Shown one piece after another: positions 7,293 through 14,993 of a DNA stretch of 26,704 nt; position 1 is the stretch's first letter, and each line of letters starts with the position of its first letter. Origin of the DNA: Clostridium sp. CAG:1013 (GTDB lineage Bacteria > Bacillota > Clostridia > Oscillospirales > Acutalibacteraceae); the NCBI GenBank assembly GCA_000432995.1, contig HF972684.1, forward strand, positions 10,640 to 37,343, in the 5' to 3' direction. The position numbers and the translations under genes are program-made. The notes beneath the pieces were generated by a model. The model was not told the origin of the DNA. It saw nothing but the letters and a program-made list of their open reading frames with translations, and ran no database searches.

Positions 7293-7306
7293 TTGAAGCG
7301 CTTCAA
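7293..7306 (-). promoter_or_regulatory. LacI-family operator (cre-like) of the GH172 gene
   Basis: TTGAAGCGCTTCAA is a perfect 14-bp palindrome with the AAGCGCTT core typical of LacI/GalR regulators, including CcpA. It lies just downstream of the transcription start, a roadblock position. Confidence 0.65.
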
Positions 7307-7324
7307 AATAGCGCCAATGCCATA

Positions 7325-7353
7325 AAGATACCTTGAGTAGAGAAGTTTGTCAA
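7325..7353 (-). promoter_or_regulatory. promoter of the GH172 gene
   Basis: Minus strand: -35 TTGACA, 17-bp spacer, -10 TATCTT, about 70 nt before the start codon. Confidence 0.7.
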
Positions 7354-7435
7354 TGACCTTTTCCTATGAAAAATACCTGTTTTCTCCAAAAGCGAAGCAG
7401 TGGTGGAAGAAAGTTCTTAAACATCTCAAAATAAC

Positions 7436-7469
7436 AAAATCCCCGAGAACAATCATTCTCGGGGATTTT
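7436..7469 (-). terminator. terminator of tRNA-Lys
   Basis: A 14-bp perfect stem AAAATCCCCGAGAA/TTCTCGGGGATTTT with a 6-nt loop, ten bases past the tRNA 3' end. It is symmetrical and could work in both directions. Confidence 0.88.
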
Positions 7470-7479
7470 GTATTAATGC

Positions 7480-7555
7480 TGGTGACCCATCGGGGATTCG
7501 AACCCCGGACACCTTGATTAAAAGTCAAGTGCTCTACCGACTGAGCTAATGAGTC
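7480..7555 (-). tRNA. tRNA-Lys(TTT)
   Basis: A 76-nt tRNA with encoded CCA. The acceptor stem pairs GACTCAT with ATGGGTC (one T-G pair), the D arm is GCTC/GAGC, the anticodon stem CTTGA/TCAAG encloses CTTTTAA with anticodon TTT, and the T arm is CGGGG-TTCGAAT-CCCCG. Discriminator A precedes CCA. It is a single gene with its own consensus promoter and terminator. Confidence 0.97.
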
Positions 7556-7588
7556 ATACAAGCTGCCCCCATAGTGGACAGCTTATAC

Positions 7589-7617
7589 ATTATAACAAGG
7601 ATTTTTCCCAATGTCAA
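7589..7617 (-). promoter_or_regulatory. consensus promoter of tRNA-Lys
   Basis: Minus strand: perfect -35 TTGACA, 17-bp spacer, perfect -10 TATAAT, ending 33 bp before the tRNA. A strong promoter, as expected for a stable RNA. Confidence 0.88.
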
Positions 7618-7638
7618 CTGGAAAAATACAAACAAAGG

Positions 7639-9822
7639 TTATTTTGCCACAAAATGTTTGACGATACAGGCTCCGTCCCCATTGTCACTGAATTCATACA
7701 GGGAGAGATCCAACCCTCCATGGGCCAGCAGAGCGCCGGAATACACTTTGCCGGTAGCCTCATCGGTATAGAGGGTATCCGGGTCTAGGCCAGGCAGGCA
7801 CAGGGGCTGGTAGTTGTTTTCGGGACGGCGCATTACCACGCGGGTAAAGAGCGCTTCCTTCTTGTCCGGGCTGACGAACTCCCAGTCGCACAGGAACGGA
7901 TCTTCCGTGGGAGAGGTGATCCGGTAGAAATCGCCGTAGCGGATCAGATCGTAATATTTGTGGTAATCCGCCACCTGCTGCCGGACGATCTCCCGTTCCT
8001 CTTCTGTCAGCTTGCGGGGGTCCAGCTCGTAACCAAAGGTGCCGCACATGGCCACAGCGCCTTTTGTCTGAAGGCTTGCTCTGGGGCTGGCGGACACATG
8101 GGCTCCCAGGGATGCAATGGGATAGCACAGGGACGCGCCAAACTGAATGGACAACCGCTCAATGGGGTCCGTGTTGTCGCTGGCCCAGATCTGGGGAGAA
8201 TAGTAGAGCATACCGGGATCAAACCGGCCGCCACCGGAGGAGCAGTTTTCCAGCAGGATATGGGGGAAGGTCGTGGTGATCCGGTCCATCAGGTCGTAAA
8301 CGCCCAGCACGTAGCGGTGGAAGAATTCTCCCTGCCGCTCCGGGGGCAGAATGGCACTGGCAGCTTCTGTGATGTGCCGGTTGCAGTCCCACTTGATATA
8401 CTCAATGTTGTTTTGGGAGATCACATCGTACATCTGCTGGAAGATGTTGTCCCGCACGTCCTGGCGGGTCATATCCAGCACGCACTGGTAGCGGGAGATG
8501 GAATGCTCCCGACCCTTGGCACGGATGGCCCAATCAGGATGGGCACGGTACAGATCGCTGTCAGGGTTGACCATCTCCGGCTCGTACCAGACGCCGAATT
8601 TTACCCCCAGGGCGTTGACACGCTGGATCAGGTGGGACATGCCTCCCTTGAGTTTCTCCTCATTGACGTACCAGTCGCCCAAGGCACGGTGGTCGTCGTG
8701 GCGGTCACCAAACCAGCCGTCGTCCATGACCAGCATTTCGATGCCAAGTTCTTTGGCTTCCTTGGCGAACTCCACCAGCTTGTCGTCATCAAAGTCGAAG
8801 AACGCTGCTTCCCAGCTGTTGATCAGCAGGGGACGCTTCTTTTTGGCCCACTGGCTGCGGCACAGGTGGTCCAGATAAAAGTGATGGAAGGCCCGGCTCA
8901 TGCCGCCCAGACCATTCTGAGAGTACACCAGCACCGCCTCGGGGGTCTGGAAAGTCTCTCCGGGTTCCAGGTACCAGCGGAAGTCAGTGGGGTTGATGCC
9001 CATGAGCACCCGGGGGCAGCCCTGAGTGTCCACTTCCACCTCAAAGGAAAAGTTACCGCTGTAAATCAGGTTCATGCCCCAAACTTCCCCGGTTTCCTCT
9101 GTGGCGGTGTGTTTGGCCAGGGCCAGGAAAGGATTGTGGTTGGGTCCGGTCATGCCCCGCTTGGACTGGATGGCCTGGATGCCGTGCTGCAAAGGATGAT
9201 GCACGGTAGTATTCTCCTTGTTCCATTTGCCGTAGACGTGGACCATGTCCAGGTCCATGGTGGGCAGGTCCATGCAGGCGCTGTATGCCCGTTCCAACAC
9301 CACAGGCTGACTGCCGGCATTTTCCAGTCGTACGCTTTTTGCCAGCACAGGATAGTCCTCGAACACGGTGTAGAGCAGTGTGGCTTTTACTCCGGTGACA
9401 GTATCCAAAGTCTCCACTTCCAGAGTCTGGGCTTTGCCCTCCCGGTCAAAGGTGGCGGGCAGACCGGGCAGAGCCGGCTTGCCGTCGTAGATCTTGTGAG
9501 ACACATACCGCACATCGGTGACGGTGTCCCCACCAGCATTGCGGACGGAAAGAGCGGAGATCCGGAAATCTCCCGCGCCGTTGGTGGGATATTCCATGGG
9601 GATGATGTCGGGAGAGAAGAAAGGATCCTCCACCTTGGTGTTGTAGGGGCTTAGGGAAGCGAACCGGCCTCGGTACATCAGATAGGAGAGATCGGTGTCG
9701 GGGAGCTTTGCGCCCCAGTAAAGGTGCACCAGGTAATTCTCCTGATAGACCATAAAGGCATAGGTGAACTGCTGATTCTCCAGTTTGAAGACTTTCAGCT
9801 GTTTATCAAAAGTGATGGGCAT
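7639..9822 (-). CDS. alpha-galactosidase, glycoside hydrolase family 36
   Basis: A 727-residue GH36 enzyme that releases alpha-1,6-linked galactose from raffinose-type oligosaccharides or melibiose. It has the N-terminal beta-sandwich, a central (beta/alpha)8 barrel and a C-terminal sheet domain. The catalytic nucleophile is Asp479 in KWDCN and the acid/base is Asp549 in ASDNTDP. MDDGWFG at 366-372 binds galactose. These positions are one residue off those of the Geobacillus enzyme AgaA (Asp478, Asp548), so the whole scaffold is conserved. No signal peptide, so it is cytoplasmic. AAAGAGG precedes the ATG. It appears to be a single-gene unit, with no transporter beside it and no clear terminator before the tRNA promoter. 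Confidence 0.96.
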   Translation of the reverse strand: MPITFDKQLKVFKLENQQFTYAFMVYQENYLVHLYWGAKLPDTDLSYLMYRGRFASLSPYNTKVEDPFFSPDIIPMEYPTNGAGDFRISALSVRNAGGDTVTDVRYVSHKIYDGKPALPGLPATFDREGKAQTLEVETLDTVTGVKATLLYTVFEDYPVLAKSVRLENAGSQPVVLERAYSACMDLPTMDLDMVHVYGKWNKENTTVHHPLQHGIQAIQSKRGMTGPNHNPFLALAKHTATEETGEVWGMNLIYSGNFSFEVEVDTQGCPRVLMGINPTDFRWYLEPGETFQTPEAVLVYSQNGLGGMSRAFHHFYLDHLCRSQWAKKKRPLLINSWEAAFFDFDDDKLVEFAKEAKELGIEMLVMDDGWFGDRHDDHRALGDWYVNEEKLKGGMSHLIQRVNALGVKFGVWYEPEMVNPDSDLYRAHPDWAIRAKGREHSISRYQCVLDMTRQDVRDNIFQQMYDVISQNNIEYIKWDCNRHITEAASAILPPERQGEFFHRYVLGVYDLMDRITTTFPHILLENCSSGGGRFDPGMLYYSPQIWASDNTDPIERLSIQFGASLCYPIASLGAHVSASPRASLQTKGAVAMCGTFGYELDPRKLTEEEREIVRQQVADYHKYYDLIRYGDFYRITSPTEDPFLCDWEFVSPDKKEALFTRVVMRRPENNYQPLCLPGLDPDTLYTDEATGKVYSGALLAHGGLDLSLYEFSDNGDGACIVKHFVAK

Positions 9823-9857
9823 GGTGAAACGCCTCTTTCCATATGAATTTCGTGCCT

Positions 9858-9886
9858 ATCTTAGCACAGATGGTTTGGGCTTGCAA
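9858..9886 (-). promoter_or_regulatory. promoter of the alpha-galactosidase gene
   Basis: Minus strand: -35 TTGCAA, 17-bp spacer, -10 TAAGAT, about 35 nt before the ATG. No operator-like palindrome is evident here. Confidence 0.65.
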
Positions 9887-9903
9887 GGACGTTGAAAAGG
9901 AAC

Positions 9904-11517
9904 TTAAGAACTTATGCTTTGGGCTAAAAGGATGAGATCCAGAGTAGTCACTGCTCCATCCCCGTTCATGTCGGCAGCACGGTGGTAAGGATCGCTGTCA
10001 ATGTCGCTGTTTAGCATCAACCCCTGAGCTGCTCGCAGATCCTTATTGGACAGACTTCCGCTGCCATCGCAGTCGCCCAAAACTACCAGGGTATACTCTC
10101 TGGCAGTCATACCGGTGGCCAAATGGCCCGATTCAACAACTGTCCCGTCTGGTCGGCAAACCTCTACCGCATCCGGGGAAAAATAGCTCAACAGCTTGGA
10201 CAGTGTCACGTCAATGGACATAATGAGGTAATCTCCCTCTTGAACGATGCCTTCAGGAGTAGGCGGAGGAGATGGCTCCGGAGAGGGGCCAGGGGAAGGT
10301 GTGACTTCAGGGGTAGGCGTCACCTCAGGGGTAGGAGTCACTTCAGGAGTAGGTGTCACTTCAGGGGTGGGAGTTACCTCAGGAGTGGGGGTTACCTCAG
10401 GAGTAGGAGTTACCTCAGGAGTGGGAGTCACTTCAGGGGTCGGAGTCACTTCGGGAGTGGGAGTCACCTCAGGAGTAGGAGTTACTTCAGGGGTGGGGGT
10501 CGCCACTGGGGTGGGAGTGACGGGTTCCTGGAAAAACTGAATGGGAGTGAACCAATAGTAGTCTTCCTCCTGGATGATGGCGCCGTTTCCGCACACGGCC
10601 AGCAAAGTCCCACGCAGAGAGACGGAACCTAGAGATTCCCCTGAAAGGGAAACACACTGCAATGTGTTGTCAGAGCCGGGGTAGAGCAGGTGTTCTTCCC
10701 GATCCAGCGCACAAAGCAAAGGATCCGAAGGCAGAGTTAAGTAATTTACCTGGGTAGTGGTTCCATCAGAATATTGGTAAAGGGTATGGAACGGCTTTGA
10801 AACAAAGTAATTTTCCTCCAGCAAATACTCAGGAGTAAGAGTTAGAACAGTGCTCTGCCATTGCTGAGGATCTTGGGCGGGTCCCCAGAAGTAGTAAAGG
10901 CCCGACACAGCGAATAGTGTCCCCTCAGGGGTAATCTCCAAAAAGGAGACCGAACTGAGTTCTTCCACCTTTTGGAGGGACCCGTCCGGGCTGGAAATCC
11001 ACAGCGCGTTTCCGTCGCTGGGGTCGGCAAAATAAAATGAGCCCTCACCATCACAGTCGAAGAATTCAAGTTCCTCCGTGGCAATTGGTAAGGGCCGACT
11101 ATCTAGTTTTTGAAGCGTAGAAAGAGAAAGCCGGGTGAGGTAGGCGGCACTGCCGTCACACTCCACCAGCATCAGGCAATCTCCCCGAACAGCAGCCCAT
11201 ACTATCTTGTTGTGATCGCTGTTGTACTGGCTTACAACCTGACCGTTGGTTCGGTTCAAAGCCATTACGTTTCCGGAACCGGGAGAGGAGCCTGTGTAGG
11301 CGAACAGACATAGTTCATCCCATTCTTCTAAAAGCAGGACAGCACCATCCTGAGGGATGGCAGCCACCTGATAATACAAGGAGCCGGTATCCCTCTGGAA
11401 GGCAAAAAGAAAAAGCATTGTCAATAAAACGCACGAAATTAGAGCAGCTCGCGGAACTCTTTGACTCCATTTCCTCCATGGGGCCAATCCGGTACGCTGC
11501 CGCGGATTTCCTTTCAT
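9904..11517 (-). CDS. membrane-anchored or secreted dockerin protein with TPTPEV linker
   Basis: A 537-residue extracytoplasmic protein. A basic N-terminus and one hydrophobic segment (about residues 24-40) form a signal anchor. Residues about 45-330 are rich in beta-strand repeats and may be a beta-propeller (inference). A Thr/Pro linker with eleven TPTPEV copies follows. Next comes a small domain (DYLIMSIDVTLSKLLSYF onward) of the sort that precedes dockerins. The C-terminal dockerin has two calcium loops, DCDGSGSLSNKD and DMNGDGAVTTLD. Dockerins bind cohesins, but no cohesin is encoded here. GGGA precedes the ATG. It lies 62 nt after the DUF4364 stop on the same strand, and I see no promoter between them. 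Confidence 0.85.
   Translation of the reverse strand: MKGNPRQRTGLAPWRKWSQRVPRAALISCVLLTMLFLFAFQRDTGSLYYQVAAIPQDGAVLLLEEWDELCLFAYTGSSPGSGNVMALNRTNGQVVSQYNSDHNKIVWAAVRGDCLMLVECDGSAAYLTRLSLSTLQKLDSRPLPIATEELEFFDCDGEGSFYFADPSDGNALWISSPDGSLQKVEELSSVSFLEITPEGTLFAVSGLYYFWGPAQDPQQWQSTVLTLTPEYLLEENYFVSKPFHTLYQYSDGTTTQVNYLTLPSDPLLCALDREEHLLYPGSDNTLQCVSLSGESLGSVSLRGTLLAVCGNGAIIQEEDYYWFTPIQFFQEPVTPTPVATPTPEVTPTPEVTPTPEVTPTPEVTPTPEVTPTPEVTPTPEVTPTPEVTPTPEVTPTPEVTPTPEVTPSPGPSPEPSPPPTPEGIVQEGDYLIMSIDVTLSKLLSYFSPDAVEVCRPDGTVVESGHLATGMTAREYTLVVLGDCDGSGSLSNKDLRAAQGLMLNSDIDSDPYHRAADMNGDGAVTTLDLILLAQSISS
10301..10498 (-). repeat. eleven tandem 18-bp repeats encoding TPTPEV
   Basis: Eleven in-frame 18-bp units, 198 bp in all, differing mostly at silent positions. 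They encode the extended Thr/Pro linker of the dockerin protein. A degenerate unit encoding TPTPVA precedes and TPSPGP follows. Loss or gain of a unit would keep the reading frame. Confidence 0.95.
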
Positions 11518-11579
11518 ATTGAAAAGTCCCTTTCACACCGATGGCGATTCCACCGGTTTTCCCACAACGTCTCGAGGGG

Positions 11580-12164
11580 CTATACCTCTCGTTCTCTAAA
11601 ATATTCCCTAGCTAAATCATTGTCTCCGGTAAGGGCAGCCAGCACCAGCTGATATACCCCTTCCGGATCTCGATGAAATCTGTCTTTTACCATTTTGGCT
11701 TGGGCCTTGTCAGGCACATACAGGGAGATGGACATCAGTTCCATATCCCCGCCGGAAATGTGACAGGTCACCTGTACGCCCTGCTTTGTCTTTTGGGTCT
11801 CCACCCGATTTTCCCGCTGGGCTCGGGCCTCAGAAAGCAAAGTGAAAGCGGCTTCCAGCGCCTTGTCCCGCACGGAAAGGGGAAGAGTGGCGTCCAGATT
11901 GTCGGCGATCTCCTTTCCGGTGGGAGTGATGGTGAAGAAGCCCTCCTCCGTCTGGGAGACGTTTCCCTGAGTCATCAGAGTGGCCAGCGCATCTTCCACC
12001 TCGAAATAGTTCGCCAACCCCTTTTCCTGAATGATCTTGGTCAGGTCTTGACGGGCGAGGGGAGCTCCCACGCTGGCAAGAATGTAACACAGCAAAATAC
12101 GGATATCGTTTTTATGCCAAAGGCCGCCGGGATCTACCCCAGCGGAAAAAGCATCTTGCTTCAT
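11580..12164 (-). CDS. DUF4364 family winged-helix protein
   Basis: A 194-residue cytoplasmic protein of the DUF4364 family, common in Clostridia and thought to be a transcription regulator. The N-terminal half (about residues 18-95) fits a winged helix, with WHKNDIRILLCYIL, the helix region LARQDLTKIIQEKGLANYFE and GFFTITPTGKEIADNL. The C-terminal half has a mixed sheet fold of unknown role. ATG 12162-12164 is chosen because AAAGGG lies 9 nt upstream; a TTG eight codons earlier is possible. Its target is not evident. Confidence 0.85.
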   Translation of the reverse strand: MKQDAFSAGVDPGGLWHKNDIRILLCYILASVGAPLARQDLTKIIQEKGLANYFEVEDALATLMTQGNVSQTEEGFFTITPTGKEIADNLDATLPLSVRDKALEAAFTLLSEARAQRENRVETQKTKQGVQVTCHISGGDMELMSISLYVPDKAQAKMVKDRFHRDPEGVYQLVLAALTGDNDLAREYFREREV

Positions 12165-12211
12165 GGGCAAACACCCTTTCTGGAACAAAAGTACACACGA
12201 AATCTATTCTT

Positions 12212-12240
12212 ATTATAATAATTCCTTGATAATTCCGCAA
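12212..12240 (-). promoter_or_regulatory. promoter of the DUF4364 gene
   Basis: Minus strand: -35 TTGCGG, 17-bp spacer, -10 TATAAT, about 48 nt before the chosen start. It may also serve the dockerin gene downstream. Confidence 0.65.
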
Positions 12241-12286
12241 TAGAATGTTGCTGTTTTGAACATATTTTTTGCCGCACACGGGCGCC

Positions 12287-13555
12287 TTATTCGCTCTTCT
12301 GGTACATAAGGCGGCGGTTTTTCACGATAACCGTGACACGGAAGGCCAGGATAGAACCCTCGGTGATGGTGGTGAGCACACACAGTGTCACCAGGTTAAT
12401 GCTCCACACGCCCCAGATGATCAACGCTCCCAACAAGTAGACCACCGTGCCGAACACCACGGAAATATTGGCGTATTTGGCAAGGCCCATGGCTCCCAGA
12501 GTGGGATAGCCAAGCACGTAGTTGGGGAAGGCGAACACGGCCACAGGAATGAGCAATCGCAGGGGAAGCACCACCTGAGTTCCCTCTTTACCCAGCCACA
12601 GCACCAGCAGGGGCTCGGCAAAGATGAACACGATGGCACAGCCGATAAGAATGATGGGATACACCAGCAGCATGGCCTTTTTGATCAGGCTGAAGTTGCG
12701 GTGCTTCATCATGTGGGGGTAGAGGCTGTCCGCAATGGGGGACATGCCGCTGCGGGCGGCACCAATGATCTTGTCGGCGTTGGTGTAGAGGCCAGTGGCG
12801 GCAGGACCTGCCATGGCGCTCAGAAGAATGCCGTTCAGGTTGGAATTGATGGAAGAGGCCACTTTGGAGAGGAAGAACTGGGAGGATTCCTTCAGTTCTG
12901 TCCACACTTCCTGCCAGGAGACCCGGCAGAAACGGATCCCCACCTTGCAGAACAGGTGCCAGTAAACAAACACGATGGCGCCGATATTGCCGATGGCGGT
13001 GAACAGGGGGACCATGTAGTAATCTTCGGGCTGGTGAACAAAGATGAAGATCATCATGGTGGCGAAGAACTTGATAGCCACCGCGCGAATGGTGATGGTG
13101 GTCATCTGCTCCAAGCCCCGGTACATGAAATCAGGCAAAAGGGCGTAGGTGCACACGGAAACTAGATAGAAGGCGTACACCAGCACCTGACTCAGATCTG
13201 CCAAAGAGGGGGCGATGAATAGGAAGAGGATCAGGAAGGAGAGCGCCATGAACATCACCTTGGCCAGGATGACGCAGGTGAGTATCTTGGAAAGCAGCGT
13301 CCGATCCTCACGGTTCCGGGAGATCTTGGCTGTGGCGGAATAGATAAAGCCAAAGTCAATGAGAATCTGGAAGAAGTTGGTGGCGTATTGGGCAGCTCCC
13401 AGCACGCCGATACGGTCCAAGCCCAGCACTCGCATCTGATAGCCTTGGGTCAGAAGCCCCAGGGCCATGTTGGAAAACTGCAAAATGTACAGCATCACTG
13501 TGTTTTCCAGAAGTCCGCCCCGACGGCGGTTGTTCCATTTCTGTTTCAGGTCCAT
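12287..13555 (-). CDS. Wzx-like polysaccharide flippase (MOP superfamily)
   Basis: A 422-residue integral membrane protein with about twelve hydrophobic helices. The arrangement LENTVMLYILQFSNMALGLL then VLGLDRIGVLGAAQYATNFF is that of lipid-linked oligosaccharide flippases, which carry undecaprenyl-diphosphate glycans across the cytoplasmic membrane. It starts 11 nt after the stop of the GT2 gene, so the two form an operon. Length is normal. The glycan carried is unknown; the wall-polymer operon 6 kb away is a possible but unproven supplier. Confidence 0.88.
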   Translation of the reverse strand: MDLKQKWNNRRRGGLLENTVMLYILQFSNMALGLLTQGYQMRVLGLDRIGVLGAAQYATNFFQILIDFGFIYSATAKISRNREDRTLLSKILTCVILAKVMFMALSFLILFLFIAPSLADLSQVLVYAFYLVSVCTYALLPDFMYRGLEQMTTITIRAVAIKFFATMMIFIFVHQPEDYYMVPLFTAIGNIGAIVFVYWHLFCKVGIRFCRVSWQEVWTELKESSQFFLSKVASSINSNLNGILLSAMAGPAATGLYTNADKIIGAARSGMSPIADSLYPHMMKHRNFSLIKKAMLLVYPIILIGCAIVFIFAEPLLVLWLGKEGTQVVLPLRLLIPVAVFAFPNYVLGYPTLGAMGLAKYANISVVFGTVVYLLGALIIWGVWSINLVTLCVLTTITEGSILAFRVTVIVKNRRLMYQKSE

Positions 13556-13566
13556 AGAGTCTCCTT

Positions 13567-14550
13567 TCAGCCCAGACGGCCTTTCAGCCGGAACAGCAGG
13601 GCCACCAGTCCGTACATCCGCTTCTCCAACAGGGACAAAAGCAGCTTATGCACCCGGCTGAGGCGGGGCAGATATTTGCAGCGGCGGTAGTCGGGGAACC
13701 ACTTGTTCAGGTAGTCGCGGAATTCTCCCAGCAGAGGATGCTTCCGGTCGATGAGCAGCACTCGCACCGAGGCGGTGAGGTAGGCGTGGAACAGGGTCAA
13801 GTAGCACAGTTCTTGCCGGTACCGCTCAAACAGGCCCTGCTCCTGAAAATAGGGCAGCAGGTCGTCGAATGCCCACAGGATTTCCTGGTTCCGGTCCGCG
13901 TTCTGGTTCTTGGTGATGGATCCAGTACGGCTCAGGTAGTCGTAGCCCACATAGCTGAGAAACACCACTCGATCAGCGGCTGCCAGCAGCTTGGGCGTGG
14001 TGCGAATGTCCTCATACCACACCCGAGGCGGGTACAGAATGCCTGTGCGGACCAGCAGCTCCCGACGGTACAGCCGCCGCCAGGCGGAGGGAGCCGTCAG
14101 CAGCAGGTCCGGATGGTCCTTCAAGGTGAGGCCCTGATCTGTGGGCACGTCCTCCACAAAGGTCTGGAGGGTGTTCCCCTGCTCGTCCACCGAGCGGAAC
14201 CCAAACATTACCAGGTCAGCCTCTTCCCTCAGACCGGCTTCCAGGGTCTTTTCCAGCAGCTCCGGCTCGATCCAGTCATCGCTGTCCACCAGCAGGACCC
14301 AGTCTCCGCTGGCTGCTTTGATACCCGTGTTCCGGGCACCGCCCAGACCTTGGTTTTTTTGGTGGATCACCTGGATCCGGGAGTCTTTTTGGGCCAGTTT
14401 GTCGCACAGGGCGCCGCTGTTGTCGGTGGAACCGTCGTCCACCAGCAAAAGTTCAAAATCCGGCTCCGTCAGGGCCAGAATGGAATCGACACATTTTTCC
14501 AGATATGCCTCTACATTGTACACCGGTACGATTACCGTGGCTTTTGGCAT
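13567..14550 (-). CDS. family 2 glycosyltransferase
   Basis: A 327-residue cytoplasmic GT-A fold glycosyltransferase that transfers a sugar from a nucleotide donor to a lipid-linked or polymer acceptor. The N-terminal catalytic domain (about residues 1-110) has ATVIVPVYNVEAYLEKC, VDDGSTDNSG at 37-46 and the metal-binding LLVDSDDW at 86-93. The remainder is helical and basic at the C-terminus, which suits membrane association. It is the first gene of a two-gene unit with the flippase. Donor sugar cannot be read from the sequence. Confidence 0.92.
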   Translation of the reverse strand: MPKATVIVPVYNVEAYLEKCVDSILALTEPDFELLLVDDGSTDNSGALCDKLAQKDSRIQVIHQKNQGLGGARNTGIKAASGDWVLLVDSDDWIEPELLEKTLEAGLREEADLVMFGFRSVDEQGNTLQTFVEDVPTDQGLTLKDHPDLLLTAPSAWRRLYRRELLVRTGILYPPRVWYEDIRTTPKLLAAADRVVFLSYVGYDYLSRTGSITKNQNADRNQEILWAFDDLLPYFQEQGLFERYRQELCYLTLFHAYLTASVRVLLIDRKHPLLGEFRDYLNKWFPDYRRCKYLPRLSRVHKLLLSLLEKRMYGLVALLFRLKGRLG

Positions 14551-14599
14551 GGAATTACCCTACTTTCTCGCCGGCACAACGCCGCGTTGTTTGGCAAAC

Positions 14600-14628
14600 A
14601 TTATACACGCTCTTTCCTCTTTTTGCAA
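14600..14628 (-). promoter_or_regulatory. promoter of the GT2-flippase operon
   Basis: Minus strand: -35 TTGCAA, 17-bp spacer, -10 TATAAT, 50 nt before the GT2 start codon. Confidence 0.75.
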
Positions 14629-14677
14629 ATTTTGGACCTCGGCTCCACTGGAACAGGAAAACAGGAGCGGAAACGTC

Positions 14678-14699
14678 GCAAATTAATGGGTTAATTTGC
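14678..14699. repeat. perfect inverted repeat in the divergent control region
   Basis: Arms GCAAATTAA and TTAATTTGC, 9 bp each, around TGGG. It lies between the divergent GT2 and XRE promoters and touches the first of three direct repeats. It could be a protein site or a hairpin; it has no T run. Confidence 0.6.
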
Positions 14700-14756
14700 A
14701 AAGCGTACTTGACATTTTTTGCAAAGCATACTATACTAAAAATGCAAAGTGAACTT
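14698..14756 (+). promoter_or_regulatory. three direct repeats at 23-bp spacing over the XRE promoter
   Basis: GCAAAGCGTACTT (14698), GCAAAGCATACTA (14721) and GCAAAGTGAACTT (14744) start exactly 23 bp apart. They cover the -35, the spacer and the transcription start. Each core approaches the palindrome AAGTATACTT. They are likely operators for the XRE protein encoded just downstream (inference). Confidence 0.7.
14709..14737 (+). promoter_or_regulatory. promoter of the XRE-membrane protein pair
   Basis: -35 TTGACA, 17-bp spacer, -10 TATACT. Transcription should begin around 14743-14745. Confidence 0.8.
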
Positions 14757-14993
14757 AGCAAAGGGGGCGGGACTATCAAGACCAGAATTCCAGAGCTGCG
14801 CCGGGAGAGGAAGCTTTCCCAGGAGGAGCTGGCCCGGGCGGTGGGCACCACCCGGCAAACCATCACCTCAATTGAGGTGGGGCGGTACACGGCCTCCCTG
14901 CCTCTGGCGTACAAGATCGCCTATTATTTTGGCTTGACCATCGAAGAGGTATTCGACTTTTCAGAACTGGAAGGAGAGGTGCGCCATGGATGA
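14742..14993 (+). CDS. small XRE family HTH regulator
   Basis: A compact helix-turn-helix protein. TRIPELRRERKLSQEELARA is helix 1-2 and VGTTRQTITSIEVGRYTAS the recognition region, followed by YYFGLTIEEVFDF. Relatives usually begin a few residues before this as M-K-T-R. The ATG at 14742 would give 83 residues but coincides with the predicted transcription start and has no ribosome binding site. AAAGGGGG lies 7 nt before an ATC codon at 14775, which would give 72 residues and fit relatives. The real start is therefore open. Its last 8 nt overlap the next gene. It probably represses its own promoter. Confidence 0.82.
   Translation: MQSELSKGGGTIKTRIPELRRERKLSQEELARAVGTTRQTITSIEVGRYTASLPLAYKIAYYFGLTIEEVFDFSELEGEVRHG

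Noticed and set aside
7364..7561. Open frame beginning MYDSLAQSVEHLTFNQG on the minus strand
   Set aside because: It is the well-known spurious translation across a tRNA gene; the region is tRNA-Lys and its terminator.
7960..9654. Long plus-strand open frame of 564 codons opposite the alpha-galactosidase
   Set aside because: It lies antisense to a gene with conserved catalytic residues, has no ribosome site and a His/Val/Gly-rich composition typical of antisense frames in GC-rich genes.
10301..10498. Regular short repeats that could suggest a CRISPR array
   Set aside because: The 18-bp units are contiguous without spacers and are in frame, encoding TPTPEV.
12245..12286. Possible terminator after the flippase gene
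   Set aside because: On the minus strand the short GC segment is followed by A's, not T's.
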